Positions 51,862-60,213 are shown, counted from the stretch's first letter. The stretch is DNA of 64,000 nucleotides from WJJR01 sp964440935 (GCA_964440935.1 CAYTTY010000005.1:1-64000), one strand, 5' to 3'. The notes: generated by a model not told the origin, from the sequence alone. Translations and numbers: made by a program.

Positions 51862-52911
51862 TCAAGCAATCAACATCGCATCTCCATACGAATAGAACCG
51901 ATATCCTTCCTTCACGGCCACCTCATACGCATGCATCACCGGCTCCAGTCCGGCAAACGCCGCAACTAACGCCAACAATGACGATTTCGGAAGGTGGAAG
52001 TTGGTGATCAAACCATCGATCACGCGGAATTCGTGTCCGGGAGAGATGAGGAGGCTGGTTCGACCGTGTTGTTCCTCAAGAGAATCGGACTCCAGTGCGC
52101 CATCTTTCCCGAGCGTTTCCAAGGCGCGTGTTACCGTTGTACCGACGGCAATGACACGCCCTCGTTCTAATCGCTTGCGTGAGCGAATCTGTTGTTGGAC
52201 GCGCACTCCGACACGGTATCGCTCCGCCTCAAGCTCATGATCTTCGACATGTTCGGTCCTGATCGGACGAAATGTCCCCGCGCCCACGTGCACAGTCACG
52301 GTGTTCAGCACGATGCCGGATTCGTTTAAACGGCGCAGTAGCGGCTGATCGAAATGCAGACCGGCCGTGGGGGCGGCGACCGCTCCCGCATGCCGCGCAA
52401 ACATTGTCTGATAATCGCGGCGGTCGCTGCTCTGGTCGGGACGTTCGATGTACGGCGGTAATGGTACGTGGCCAACCGATTCGAGCCACCTGTCGAACGA
52501 TCCTGAGCCCGTGAACTGGACTATCCGTGTGCCGTCCTCATTTGCGGACATGATTTCGGCATGATAACTGGTATTCGTTTTGAATTCGACAATCGCCCCC
52601 GGTTTTAGCCGCCGACCGGGGCGGACCAGAGCCCGCCAAGTCAACCGTCTAACCTGTTCGAGGAGGAAGAGTTCAGCTTCTCCCCCACCGGGCACGCGGT
52701 GGCCAAGCAGGCGGGCGGGGATCACCCGGGTGTCATTGGCGACAAGTAAATCTCGCTGATTCAATAGGTTAGGTAGATCAGCGAAGATATGATGACCGAT
52801 GTCACCGGATTGACGGTCCAGTCGCAGTAAACGGCAATTGCGACGGACCCGGCTGGGCGCTGATGCCATCTGCGATTTCGGCAGATGATATTCGAGATCG
52901 GTGACTTTCAC
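51862..52911 (-). CDS. queA: S-adenosylmethionine:tRNA ribosyltransferase-isomerase QueA
   Basis: 349 aa from a GTG without a clear ribosome site. Conserved QueA segments: LPNLLNQRDLLVANDTRVIP then ARLLG, GSFDRWLESVGHVPLPPYI, DYQTMFARHAGAVAAPTAGL then HF, and TVHVGAGTFRPIR. It transfers the ribosyl group of SAM to make epoxyqueuosine in tRNA. It lies 21 bp after the DUF2905 gene. Confidence 0.97.
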   Translation of the reverse strand: MKVTDLEYHLPKSQMASAPSRVRRNCRLLRLDRQSGDIGHHIFADLPNLLNQRDLLVANDTRVIPARLLGHRVPGGGEAELFLLEQVRRLTWRALVRPGRRLKPGAIVEFKTNTSYHAEIMSANEDGTRIVQFTGSGSFDRWLESVGHVPLPPYIERPDQSSDRRDYQTMFARHAGAVAAPTAGLHFDQPLLRRLNESGIVLNTVTVHVGAGTFRPIRTEHVEDHELEAERYRVGVRVQQQIRSRKRLERGRVIAVGTTVTRALETLGKDGALESDSLEEQHGRTSLLISPGHEFRVIDGLITNFHLPKSSLLALVAAFAGLEPVMHAYEVAVKEGYRFYSYGDAMLIA

Positions 52912-52932
52912 GGGGCTTAGAGTAGCGCAAAA

Positions 52933-53163
52933 TCAGCGGCGGAACAAGTTGAGGAGAACAGTCAGAAGGATACTGAGAATCAAACTCGACGCGAGCGGAA
53001 TCCAGATCGACCACCGCTTGCCGCGAATCACAAAGTCACCCGGCAACCGTCCGGGGAGGCCAAATCGGTCGAGCAGAAGCATCACCACGCCAATCACGAC
53101 AATGGCAACACCCAAAATGATTAGAAATCGACCAAACGGTTGAAATGGCGAATTTGGTGTCAC
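52933..53163 (-). CDS. DUF2905 small membrane protein
   Basis: 76 aa from a GTG with GGGGA upstream. Two transmembrane helices (about 12-31 and 51-72) flank LGRLPGDFVIRGKRWSIWIP-like text (here GLPGRLPGDFVIRGKRWSIW), the family signature. Function unknown; such genes commonly sit beside queA or ruv genes, as here. Confidence 0.88.
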   Translation of the reverse strand: MTPNSPFQPFGRFLIILGVAIVVIGVVMLLLDRFGLPGRLPGDFVIRGKRWSIWIPLASSLILSILLTVLLNLFRR

Positions 53164-53349
53164 GATATCGTCCCCACATCATTTCATACATACGACAATT
53201 CCTCTACGGTTGCGGAAAATCCCGCTAAATTATACGAATCCATCGGATTACGTCGTTAAATCGGGATTCGCCTTGCCTTCAAGTTGTCGTCTCTTATAGA
53301 CTAAAGCCAACGAGTTTTGGAGTGCAATCGAGCCCCACGGAGGTAGACC

Positions 53350-54645
53350 TTGGCTGCCGAACAGATTTCGACACAGTCGCTCACGAAGTCGCTTAATGAC
53401 AATGATACGTTGGTCGTCGATGCGCGGCCGATCGCGGCCTACAATGGCTGGTGTCTGCGTGGCGAACCACGCGGTGGGCATATTGCCGGAGCGAAGACGT
53501 TCCCTTTGAGCTGGCTCGGAACGGATAAAGAGTCCGACCTACTGCGCGGTAAGGGCATTACTCCGGAACGGAACATCGTCATCTATGGTTACGACCCGGT
53601 CGATACGCAGCAGATGGCCGATGTGCTCACCTCGTCGGGGTTTGAGAAGGTAAGCGTTTTTAATCAGTTCATCGATGAATGGTCGAAGGATGCGGACAAA
53701 CCTATGGACCATTTGCCGCGATTCCAGCAGTTGGTCTATCCGGAGTGGGTCCACACCCTCATTAATGGCAACACGCCTCCCCAATTCAAGGGCAGAGACG
53801 TTGTGATTGGACACGCGACATACGGCTATCGCGAAGACTATGAAGCCGGCCATATTCCCGGCGCTGTACATGTCGACACGATATCACTCGAAGATCCCAT
53901 CTCATGGAATCGGCGTACACCCGAGGAACTGCGGAAAGCACTACGGGAGCTGGGTATTCGTCACGACACCACCGTGATCATGTACGGGCGATTCAATCAC
54001 CCGGACAACGATGACCCATACCCCGGCAAGTTCGCCGGACACATCGCCGCGATGCGGTGTGCGTTGATCATGAAGTACGCCGGTGTTGAGGACGTGCGGA
54101 TTCTCAACGGTGGTCTGTTTACATGGAACCTGGAGGGATTACCGACGACCACCGACGAACCAGACATCCGTCCCAAGGACGACTTCGGAGTGGAGATTCC
54201 GGCGCATCCGGAGTATATCGTCGACATGCCGGAAGCCAGGAAAATGCTGGCATCGGATGACAGCGAATTGGTCAGTGTGCGCAGTTGGGAAGAATTCGTT
54301 GGTGGGGTGAGCGGCTACCATTACGTTCCGATGGCGGGACGGATTCCCGGTGCGGTGTTCGGCAACTGTGGGAGTGACGCCTACCACATGGAAAACTACC
54401 GCAACGTTGACCACACCATGCGTGAATACCATGAGGTACGAGCGAATTGGGCCGAAAACGGTATTGTCCCGGAAAAGCACATCGCCTTCTACTGCGGTAC
54501 CGGCTGGCGCGCGAGTGAGGCATTCTTCAATGCCTACCTCATGGCATGGCCGCGCATTTCGATTTATGACGGGGGTTGGATGGAATGGAGCAGCGACCCG
54601 GACAATCCACTTGAAACGGGCACTCCGGAGGGGATGACGGCGTAA
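53350..54645 (+). CDS. Three-domain rhodanese-like sulfurtransferase
   Basis: 431 aa from a TTG with GGAGGT seven bases upstream. Three rhodanese folds can be traced (about 1-125, 130-270, 280-425). Only the last has a catalytic cysteine (FYCGTGWRASEA, Cys382). The active-site loops of the first two (IYGYDPVDT and MYGRFNHPD) have Gly or Arg in its place and must be structural. No signal peptide. Substrate probably thiosulfate or another sulfane donor. A strong terminator follows. Confidence 0.92.
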   Translation: MAAEQISTQSLTKSLNDNDTLVVDARPIAAYNGWCLRGEPRGGHIAGAKTFPLSWLGTDKESDLLRGKGITPERNIVIYGYDPVDTQQMADVLTSSGFEKVSVFNQFIDEWSKDADKPMDHLPRFQQLVYPEWVHTLINGNTPPQFKGRDVVIGHATYGYREDYEAGHIPGAVHVDTISLEDPISWNRRTPEELRKALRELGIRHDTTVIMYGRFNHPDNDDPYPGKFAGHIAAMRCALIMKYAGVEDVRILNGGLFTWNLEGLPTTTDEPDIRPKDDFGVEIPAHPEYIVDMPEARKMLASDDSELVSVRSWEEFVGGVSGYHYVPMAGRIPGAVFGNCGSDAYHMENYRNVDHTMREYHEVRANWAENGIVPEKHIAFYCGTGWRASEAFFNAYLMAWPRISIYDGGWMEWSSDPDNPLETGTPEGMTA

Positions 54646-54733
54646 GAGGGCGCGTGGTGCGAAATCGTTGAAACGGTTTTGATGGGAGTCATTCTATCAC
54701 TCTACCCGGCTAAAGCCGTGTGTTAGAGAACAT

Positions 54734-54760
54734 AAAGCCCGCCTGAAGCGGGCTTTTTGC
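54734..54760 (+). terminator. Rho-independent terminator after the rhodanese gene
   Basis: AAAGCCCGC-CTGAA-GCGGGCTTT followed by TTGC: a nine-bp stem with T-rich 3' side, about 90 bases after the stop. It borders the large repeat copy B. Confidence 0.9.
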
Positions 54761-54766
54761 TTTCTA

Positions 54767-55024
54767 TAGCAATTGTCATAAATCCTTTCCGTTTGGATCA
54801 GGGTGCCACGGGCCTTTAGGGGTGTGTTGCAAAACCCCCGAGAATCACAGCCTTCGGGAGGGCGAGCCTCCCGGCGAGCCGCAACGGCATGTTCCACACG
54901 GCGGCTCGGCGGGAGCCTCGCCCTCCCCAGTCTGAGGTGATGATAGACAGCAGGTTTTGCAACACGCTCCTTTAGGCCCGTGGTATTCAAATACAAACGG
55001 ACAATACTTCTGACAATCGCTCTA
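54767..55024. repeat. Palindromic repeat, copy B with extended arms (MITE-like)
   Basis: The 178-bp core (54806-54983) is nearly identical to copy A. Beyond it both flanks are further inverted: the left CTATAGCAATTGTCA..TTTCCGTTTGGAT and the right ATACAAACGGACAA..TGACAATCGCTCTA. The terminal inverted repeats therefore reach about 70 bp each, in a 258-bp unit. There is no transposase within. An antisense frame at 54697-54996 is repeat-derived and was not annotated. Confidence 0.8.
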
Positions 55025-55109
55025 TCACCGCTTTTCAGAGCGGTGAAGAAGGATGCGACAACCTCACCCTTCGAAAAATGCCTCAGAAAAAACCAGCAAG
55101 GCTGGCACC

Positions 55110-55217
55110 TTATTGGTTCTTCTTCTCTCGTTTGAGGCGACGTTTCTCTTTGGGGTCCATCGCCGGCTTCTTCTTGGTCTCTTTCTGTCCTTTGTCTTTC
55201 TTACCCTTGTCACCCAT
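55110..55217 (-). CDS. Small lysine-rich protein
   Basis: 35 aa (MGDKGKKDKGQKETKKKPAM, then DPKEKRRLKREKKNQ). Nearly half the residues are Lys or Arg, so it may bind nucleic acid or ribosomes. The ATG has AGAGGAG at good spacing, which is the main evidence for translation. I recall short proteins starting MGDKGKKDK in other bacteria, function unknown, but cannot verify this here. Confidence 0.6.
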   Translation of the reverse strand: MGDKGKKDKGQKETKKKPAMDPKEKRRLKREKKNQ

Positions 55218-55382
55218 GGTGGCATCTCCTCTCGAGACATGGTGTCTTTTGTGTCTGTCCTCGCTCTCATGGAGCGGAACCTGCGGAATATACGTTAGTT
55301 CTGCGGCAGGCAATAGAAATCAGTGCATTGGTAGAACGCGGATGATCGGGGATATGAAAGACACTGGTGGGGCGTGTCATTG

Positions 55383-55937
55383 TCAGCGATTGACGGCATC
55401 CCGATCGACAACGGGGTCCATCGTCTCGGATGGCATGCGGCGACGGATTTCGTCGACGAACTCACGATCACGACCGTTCCGGGCACTCAGTGACATCCGG
55501 ATATGACGGCCGTCGGCTGTGTGGAGATCGACAATGGTCGGACGATGATCGGTTCCCTGCTCGAGGACCGTGACACTGGTGATGTGATCATATCTCGCGG
55601 AACGGACAAGCTGTCGGTCGTCACTACGGGCGTAGCTGATGACGCGATCCCCGGTGAGCAAAGTCCCGGACTCTTCGATAGAGGCCAAACCGGAAGAATA
55701 GAACATGACGACGGTCTCATCGGGATCGATAATCTGGGCATCGACGAGACGATCAAACTGAGGAGCCGAAACTTCAGATACGTCGACAATTGTGTTCGGA
55801 GGCGTCAGGCCGCCTTCCAGGACAATGACAAAAGTCCCGACAATGGCGGCCATGAGCACGATTGTGATACCCAGGATCGGCATCCAGCGCTTCAGCGAGC
55901 TGCGGTGAGGGTCAGCTTGCATCTGATTCGTACACAT
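55383..55937 (-). CDS. Membrane-anchored protein of unknown function
   Basis: 184 aa. One transmembrane helix (about 20-41) is followed by a soluble domain of short strands (VVMFYSSGLASIEESGTLLT, then DRVISYARSDD..LVRSARYDHI) that looks PH-like or split-barrel. Its end is a helix (REFVDEIRRRM). Orientation is probably N-in with the domain outside. No family recognised. It stands alone between small genes. Confidence 0.6.
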   Translation of the reverse strand: MCTNQMQADPHRSSLKRWMPILGITIVLMAAIVGTFVIVLEGGLTPPNTIVDVSEVSAPQFDRLVDAQIIDPDETVVMFYSSGLASIEESGTLLTGDRVISYARSDDRQLVRSARYDHITSVTVLEQGTDHRPTIVDLHTADGRHIRMSLSARNGRDREFVDEIRRRMPSETMDPVVDRDAVNR

Positions 55938-56242
55938 CCAATCCAGCGACTACATCCTCTTTTATGAGGGGACTGGTCCCTGGGGAAATACGCCGGGATG
56001 GGACATGATCTACTGCCTGCGGCAGTCGGTTGGTGTATTCAGTTGTCGTTATGGGCCACCGAGAACGAGTGGCCTTACCACGAAAATCTCACTTGTGGAT
56101 TCACAACCTATGATGGGCGCCGGATCACTCGGCTGTGTCCAGTTTCCACACCAAAGGTCTATTGTGTTTTCAATACAATATCTGTGATGGCGACCGATCT
56201 GGCAAGCACTTCACGTGATCCCCGCCCAACACAACTAATCAA
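55938..56242. other. Gap without a recognised feature
   Basis: No open frame with a ribosome site and no repeat shared with the rest of the window. An AT-rich near-palindrome (about 56160-56185, ATTGTGTTTTCAATACAAT) is the only local structure seen. Confidence 0.4.
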
Positions 56243-57265
56243 TTAGGATTCATTGTTGGCCCGGACGATCAGACACTCGATCATGGACAATCGTCGCGGA
56301 TACGGCGGATGGCGTAGCAACAGTGCGAGGATGTCGGCGTCCTGACGGGTGGCGTCGGAGCGAAGAGCGATGATCCCGTGCGCCCCGATCTCGGCGCGAA
56401 TCACCGGCGTCGATTCGATGCCGGTGTCCACGATGATCGCCAGCAGGCGGCCCACGTTGCTTGCGGTGACTTGCGACAGACGCTTAGCGCCATCGGGCGA
56501 TAATTCGAATGCCACCGCGGGACTCCCCTGACTGGTCAAATCGAGCGACGCGTTGACAACATCGGAGCCTTCCACCACTACCTCACGCTCGACCAGGTGG
56601 AGGATATTGTATTCCCGATCACCGGCGAAGTGCGGCCGCGCATCCCACAGAAACTCGAGATCATCCGGGATGACCGGATTGATTTCATCGCGCTGTAAGA
56701 CGCCGTTGATGCGTTGTTTGTTGTCATCCCAGACATACCACTGGCAGGGGACGTTTTGTGAGCGCAAAACCGACGAGAAGGGCCGCGGGTCGCGATCTCC
56801 AACCGATGAATTGGCCACAATGGCACTGTCGATCCCGGCGATGACGGCGTCGCACTGGTCTTCATAACCTGCCAGACGCAGCTCCAACCGCCCCTGTCGG
56901 GCCAACAGATTATCAGCCAAACCGCAATCAAGGACACCGGAGATTTCGAAGACAATCGTGTCACCTCCACTGGTGGTAATGGTGGGCGGACGATCCGGGA
57001 ATTGCTCGCTGCAGCGGGCCTGGAGGATGCTGACGGTGGAGTCGAGGTAGGCAACTTCCGCATCGCTGGACAACCCGTCGGTGTCCATAACCAAGACAAC
57101 GCGGGTCGACTGATTGACCGGATTACGCGACGCCTCCTCGGCAGCGATGCTTTCAGAGTCACTCGGTGGCACCGGCTTCTCCCCTGCCGGCCAAATGGCT
57201 AGTGCGATTGCCCCTGCCACCAATACCACAAGTCCCAATATGATCACAATCCCACGTGTCGACAT
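56243..57265 (-). CDS. Orphan SecD P1-like periplasmic domain protein
   Basis: 340 aa from the ATG at 57265 (GGGAGGG upstream). A single N-terminal transmembrane helix (about 6-24) is followed by a soluble region. In it RLELRLAGYED and, at about 250-315, VAFELSPDGAKRLSQVTASN then VGRLLAIIVDTGIESTPVIR and IGAHGIIAL match the P1 head and base of SecD. The six-helix membrane part of SecD is missing, so it cannot be a full SecD. It may modify Sec export or be an independent envelope protein. A degenerate paralogue of SecD is the likeliest origin. Confidence 0.75.
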   Translation of the reverse strand: MSTRGIVIILGLVVLVAGAIALAIWPAGEKPVPPSDSESIAAEEASRNPVNQSTRVVLVMDTDGLSSDAEVAYLDSTVSILQARCSEQFPDRPPTITTSGGDTIVFEISGVLDCGLADNLLARQGRLELRLAGYEDQCDAVIAGIDSAIVANSSVGDRDPRPFSSVLRSQNVPCQWYVWDDNKQRINGVLQRDEINPVIPDDLEFLWDARPHFAGDREYNILHLVEREVVVEGSDVVNASLDLTSQGSPAVAFELSPDGAKRLSQVTASNVGRLLAIIVDTGIESTPVIRAEIGAHGIIALRSDATRQDADILALLLRHPPYPRRLSMIECLIVRANNES

Positions 57266-57440
57266 GACAACCCTCCCCTCAGAACGGGGGAACATAAGGG
57301 AGTCACGGTGGTGTGGCCATGGGGAAATGAGAGCATATGGCGAGCGTTCGGGAATGAAGCATGCAGTCTTCAGCCCCGCAGGGGCGGCAGCTCGTTGCGG
57401 TTGGTTGCTGGATCCCTGACGAGGGCGTCCGGGGCACCCG

Positions 57441-57551
57441 GAGTCGATGATCGCGTGGAAGTGGTCCGCGGGTGGCCCACAGCTCTGCTGTGGGTTACTA
57501 TCGGATTACGAAGTGGTTGGCGAGCCCACAGTAGAACTGTGGGGCACCAGG
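57441..57551. repeat. 111-bp REP-pair element, copy 1
   Basis: Nearly identical to 58556-58666 (three differences seen). It holds two hairpins, CCCACAG-CTCTG-CTGTGGG and CCCACAG-TAGAA-CTGTGGG, about 30 bases apart. One end carries 26 bases of transposase coding sequence spanning the HFHA (HUH) codons. The rest of the 57266-57565 gap shows no gene. Confidence 0.8.
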
Positions 57552-57565
57552 CTATGAAACCGATT

Positions 57566-58108
57566 CTATGGCCCCGCCATCCAATCCTCGATTCCGCCTC
57601 CGTCATGTCGATCCATCTTAAAGTCGACCAAGAATGACCGGGGCTCAGAAGAGAGTTCAGAGACAGCCTTTAGTAATACCCGTACCAAGAGTCTTTTAGG
57701 CAATGTGTGCGTAAACACAATGCTATCGACTTGCGAAACCGTGAATTGTTCAGGCCCCCAACCGTCGAGTGTATTCTGATGGACCGTATCAATATGAGAA
57801 TCTCTCTCATCAAGCGTGTAGATCGAGAGTGAATCGATACCTACTGAGTAGGGCGAGTCATCCCCCGTATTGCGGGTTATATAGAAAATCTCCCAAGGAT
57901 GTTTGACAGATACTGTGTCATTGCAATGTCGCCAGAGCGTAACTTCAAGTTCCCAGCCAGGTATGCCTCGGACATTTCGTTCTAGCCGTCCAAATGAATA
58001 ATAGGTCGGACCACCACAGTGGATTTGGGATACTCCGAAAACAATGGTAACCAGACCTACTATTGGACGTACCCACTGCATGACCGACTTATGAAGCTGG
58101 ATGCTCAT
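57566..58108 (-). CDS. Putative lipoprotein of unknown function
   Basis: 180 aa with GAGGAG upstream. The N-terminal hydrophobic segment ends SQIHCGG, an imperfect lipobox (Cys32). The mature part is strand-rich, with an extended middle (WEIFYITRNTGDDSPYSVGI) suggesting an Ig-like fold. The reading frame ends next to repeat copy 1. No family recognised. Confidence 0.6.
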   Translation of the reverse strand: MSIQLHKSVMQWVRPIVGLVTIVFGVSQIHCGGPTYYSFGRLERNVRGIPGWELEVTLWRHCNDTVSVKHPWEIFYITRNTGDDSPYSVGIDSLSIYTLDERDSHIDTVHQNTLDGWGPEQFTVSQVDSIVFTHTLPKRLLVRVLLKAVSELSSEPRSFLVDFKMDRHDGGGIEDWMAGP

Positions 58109-58164
58109 CTGACTCCTCTGTATCTCAGATTGTAAGTGACATCTGCACCAAACGCAGTTTGTAG

Positions 58165-58231
58165 GTCAGGAGCACGGCGCGTCAAGCGAGAGCCGAATGT
58201 AGACAACGGGTCACCGCGCAGGGCTCCTGAC
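58165..58231. repeat. 67-bp foldback element at the 3' side of a transposase remnant
   Basis: Ends GTCAGGAGC and GCTCCTGAC are perfect inverted repeats, with partly paired interiors. It lies 14 bp after the stop of the transposase C-terminal piece. A diverged partner at 59919-59985 has the same place beside another remnant. Confidence 0.75.
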
Positions 58232-58245
58232 ACCTCACGCTACGA

Positions 58246-58581
58246 TTATTCACCAAAATCACCCACAAATAATACGTCTTCCCGCCTGCCCCAATCAAGG
58301 GTATAGTTACCCATCTCAAGAAAGCGATGGATAGACGAGTGGGGCCAATCGAACGGGGACGTCACGAATCCGTGTTTGACCGGATTGTAATGAATGTAAT
58401 CCGTGTGATTGTTCAGGTCATCGTCATCACGGATGATGTGATCCCAGAATCGGTGTTGCCACACGCGGCCATCGGTTCGTCCCATTCTTGCCCTCAACGA
58501 CACACCAAAACTGAGTTTGATACTTTTCATGATTGCTGAAATGTCAGATGATTTCGAGTCGATGACCGCGTGGAAGTGGTC
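58246..58581 (-). pseudogene. REP-associated tyrosine transposase, C-terminal fragment
   Basis: The frame reads DHFHAVIDSKSSDISAIMKS then IKLSFGVSLRARMGRTDGRV and WQHRFWDHIIRDDDDLNNHT, the Y1 (HUH) transposase C-terminal half, ending FVGDFGE. The N-terminal half, including the region before HFHA, is replaced by repeat copy 2. It is about 110 codons against about 170-200 for an intact RAYT. Cannot be active. Confidence 0.85.
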
Positions 58582-58666
58582 CGCGGGTGGCCCACAGCTC
58601 TGCTGTGGGTTACTATCGGATTAGGAAGTGGTTGGCGAACCCACAGTAGAACTGTGGGGCACCAGG
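58556..58666. repeat. 111-bp REP-pair element, copy 2
   Basis: Second copy of the element at 57441-57551. Its first 26 bases are the 5' end of the transposase fragment (HFHA codons), and the two CCCACAG/CTGTGGG hairpins follow. The copy next to the fragment is probably the source of copy 1. Confidence 0.8.
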
Positions 58667-58735
58667 CGTCCATCACAAAGTGATTGCATCTGTTCCTTGC
58701 GTTCGGCATGTGTCATCAGACACGAAAGGTGGCAT

Positions 58736-59089
58736 ATGACTCCGAACGAACTCCGTGAATCAGTCGCAAAACTGCCGGGTGTGACCGAGGAAGTGCTCTG
58801 GAGTGACAATCTGGTCTTCAAGGTCGGTGGACGGATGTTCCTGATTACCGGGCTTGAGGGTCCCCGACGGTTTTCCCTGCCGGTGGCATCCGCCAATTTC
58901 CTCGCGCTGACCGAGGTTCCGGGAATCATCCCGGCGCCGTATCTGGCCAAGGCGGGATGGATTCAGGTGCATCCGAGGGAATGCGCGCTAAGCAAACCCG
59001 AGTTGAGGACAATGGTCGCACAGGCGTATGCGTTGATTGTCGCGAAGTTATCGAAGAAAGCGCAGCGGGAGCTGGGGATGTTGCCATAG
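58736..59089 (+). CDS. YjbR/MmcQ-family protein
   Basis: 117 aa from the ATG at 58736 (AAAGGTGG upstream). The family pattern is complete: LPGVTEEVLWSDNLVFKVGG near the start, FSLPVASANFLALTEVPGII in the middle and WIQVHPRECALSKPELRTMV, then QAYALIVAKLSKK. YjbR proteins have a double-wing DNA-binding-like fold with unclear function. The 3' half is duplicated downstream. Confidence 0.88.
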   Translation: MTPNELRESVAKLPGVTEEVLWSDNLVFKVGGRMFLITGLEGPRRFSLPVASANFLALTEVPGIIPAPYLAKAGWIQVHPRECALSKPELRTMVAQAYALIVAKLSKKAQRELGMLP

Positions 59090-59394
59090 ATGGGACTGGG
59101 CTTTGAGACCCGGACGAACGTCCGGGCCACCCAATTGAAGAGTTGTCGGGCGCATGCGGCGCACCCGGCGGCGCCGTATCTGGCCAAGGCGGAATGGATT
59201 CAGGTGCATCCGAGGGAATGCGCGCTGAGCAAGCGCGAGTTGAGGACAATGGTCGCACAGGCGTATGCGTTGATTGTCGCGAAGTTATCGAAGAAAGCGC
59301 AGCGGGAGCTGGGGATGTTGCCATAGATGGGACTGGGCTTTGAGACCCGGACGAACGTCCGGGCCACCCAATTGAAGAGTTGTCGGGCGCACCC
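58934..59394 (+). repeat. 237-bp tandem duplication
   Basis: 58934-59157 and 59171-59394 repeat with a period of 237 bp and very few differences. Each unit contains the last 150 bases of the YjbR gene and a CCCGGACG-AA-CGTCCGGG hairpin (59109-59126 and 59346-59363). The high identity suggests a recent event. Confidence 0.85.
59171..59326 (+). pseudogene. Duplicated C-terminal half of the YjbR-family gene
   Basis: Encodes APYLAKAEWIQVHPRECALS to RELGMLP, identical apart from two or three residues to the end of the preceding gene. The N-terminal half and a matching ribosome site are missing. An accidental ATG at 59090 keeps a frame open across the junction. Confidence 0.85.
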
Positions 59395-59401
59395 GGCGTC
59401 C

Positions 59402-59668
59402 CATTCTTGCCCTCAAAGACGTGCCGAAGCTGAGCTTGATGCTCTTCATGATCGCAGACACATTAGATAATTTCGAGTCGATGATTGCGTGGAAGTGGTC
59501 GGGCATGGCGACCCATGAATGGAGAGTGAATGTGTGTCGCTCTCTTGTACGGGCGATGGAGCGTTTGAATAGATCGATGTTGTCGACGAGGATGGGCGCT
59601 CGTTTGTATGTCACGCACGTGATGAAATACCAATTGCCGGGGGTGTGGTATCGGCGGAGGCGGGACAT
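59402..59668 (-). pseudogene. REP-associated tyrosine transposase, N-terminal fragment
   Basis: Begins MSRLRRYHTPGNWYFITCVT and includes WVAMPDHFHAIIDSKLSNVS, the HUH motif, but stops matching at ARMG where the tandem duplication begins. It overlaps the sequence of the C-terminal fragment at 58246-58581 by 34 codons with about 20 percent base difference, so the two come from different copies. The frame runs on to 59285 through repeat DNA. Confidence 0.85.
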
Positions 59669-59686
59669 TGTTTATTTGCGATGTTT

Positions 59687-59752
59687 GTCAGAAGCCCGGC
59701 GCCGGAACGTGTTCGTGAATTCCGGTCGGCCTTGATGCGCCGTGCTTCTGAC
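59687..59752. repeat. 66-bp foldback element at the 5' side of a transposase remnant
   Basis: Ends GTCAGAAGC and GCTTCTGAC are inverted repeats that continue (CGGCGC with GCGCCG). It lies 19 bp before the ATG of the transposase N-terminal fragment and matches 60105-60170 base for base as far as I can read. Confidence 0.8.
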
Positions 59753-60104
59753 CTACAAATACTGGATTGTCAGTTCCACGAAAGTAGATGTCAGACATTT
59801 GTATTCCTCCAATGCTCGCCAAGTGTGCGGTGCTCAAATACATCAAAGAAACTGTAAACTATAGACTTCACACACTTGAAATCAAGTGAGAATTGCAGGC
59901 ATTGTCGACAGTCTGCAGGCCCGAAGCACTGTGCGTCAGGTGAGAATTCAATGTAGACAACGCATCACCGTATAGTGTTCCTGACATCCTCCGTTACCAT
60001 CACTCGCCAAAGCCACGGTCAAACACAACATTATCCCGCCTCGCCAAATCCTAGGGATAATACGCCATTTGAACCAACCGACGACACCACGATTGGGGGC
60101 AATT
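59753..60104. repeat. Deleted transposase element remnant (tail codons and diverged foldback)
   Basis: Minus-strand 60067-60000 reads MAYYP*DLARRDNVVFDRGF then GE*, a decayed version of the last 22 codons of the fragment at 58246 (MGNYTLDWGRREDVLFVGDFGE). A diverged foldback at 59919-59985 follows at the same 14-bp distance. With the foldback at 60105-60170 this outlines an internally deleted element of about 250 bp. The rest of the gap shows no gene. Confidence 0.7.
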
Positions 60105-60170
60105 GTCAGAAGCCCGGCGCCGGAACGTGTTCGTGAATTCCGGTCGGCCTTGATGCGCCGTGCTTCTGAC
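60105..60170. repeat. 66-bp foldback element, second copy
   Basis: Identical in the readable sequence to 59687-59752, with the GTCAGAAGC/GCTTCTGAC ends. It forms the 5' end of the deleted remnant and lies 43 bp before the end of ruvB. Confidence 0.8.
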
Positions 60171-60213
60171 CTACACATACAATTACGTTATCTCTAATAC
60201 TATCAAATCACTT

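Noticed and set aside
54697..54996. 99-codon minus frame (and a similar one at 44725-44997)
   Set aside because: Both lie in the 178-bp palindromic repeat; the shared peptide comes from the repeat, not from a conserved gene.
59090..59326. A second YjbR-family gene
   Set aside because: Only the duplicated 3' half is present; the upstream codons come from the spacer of the tandem repeat.
57300..60200. CRISPR array among the repeats
   Set aside because: The repeats are 66-237 bp foldbacks and duplications with no regular short repeat-spacer pattern and no cas genes.
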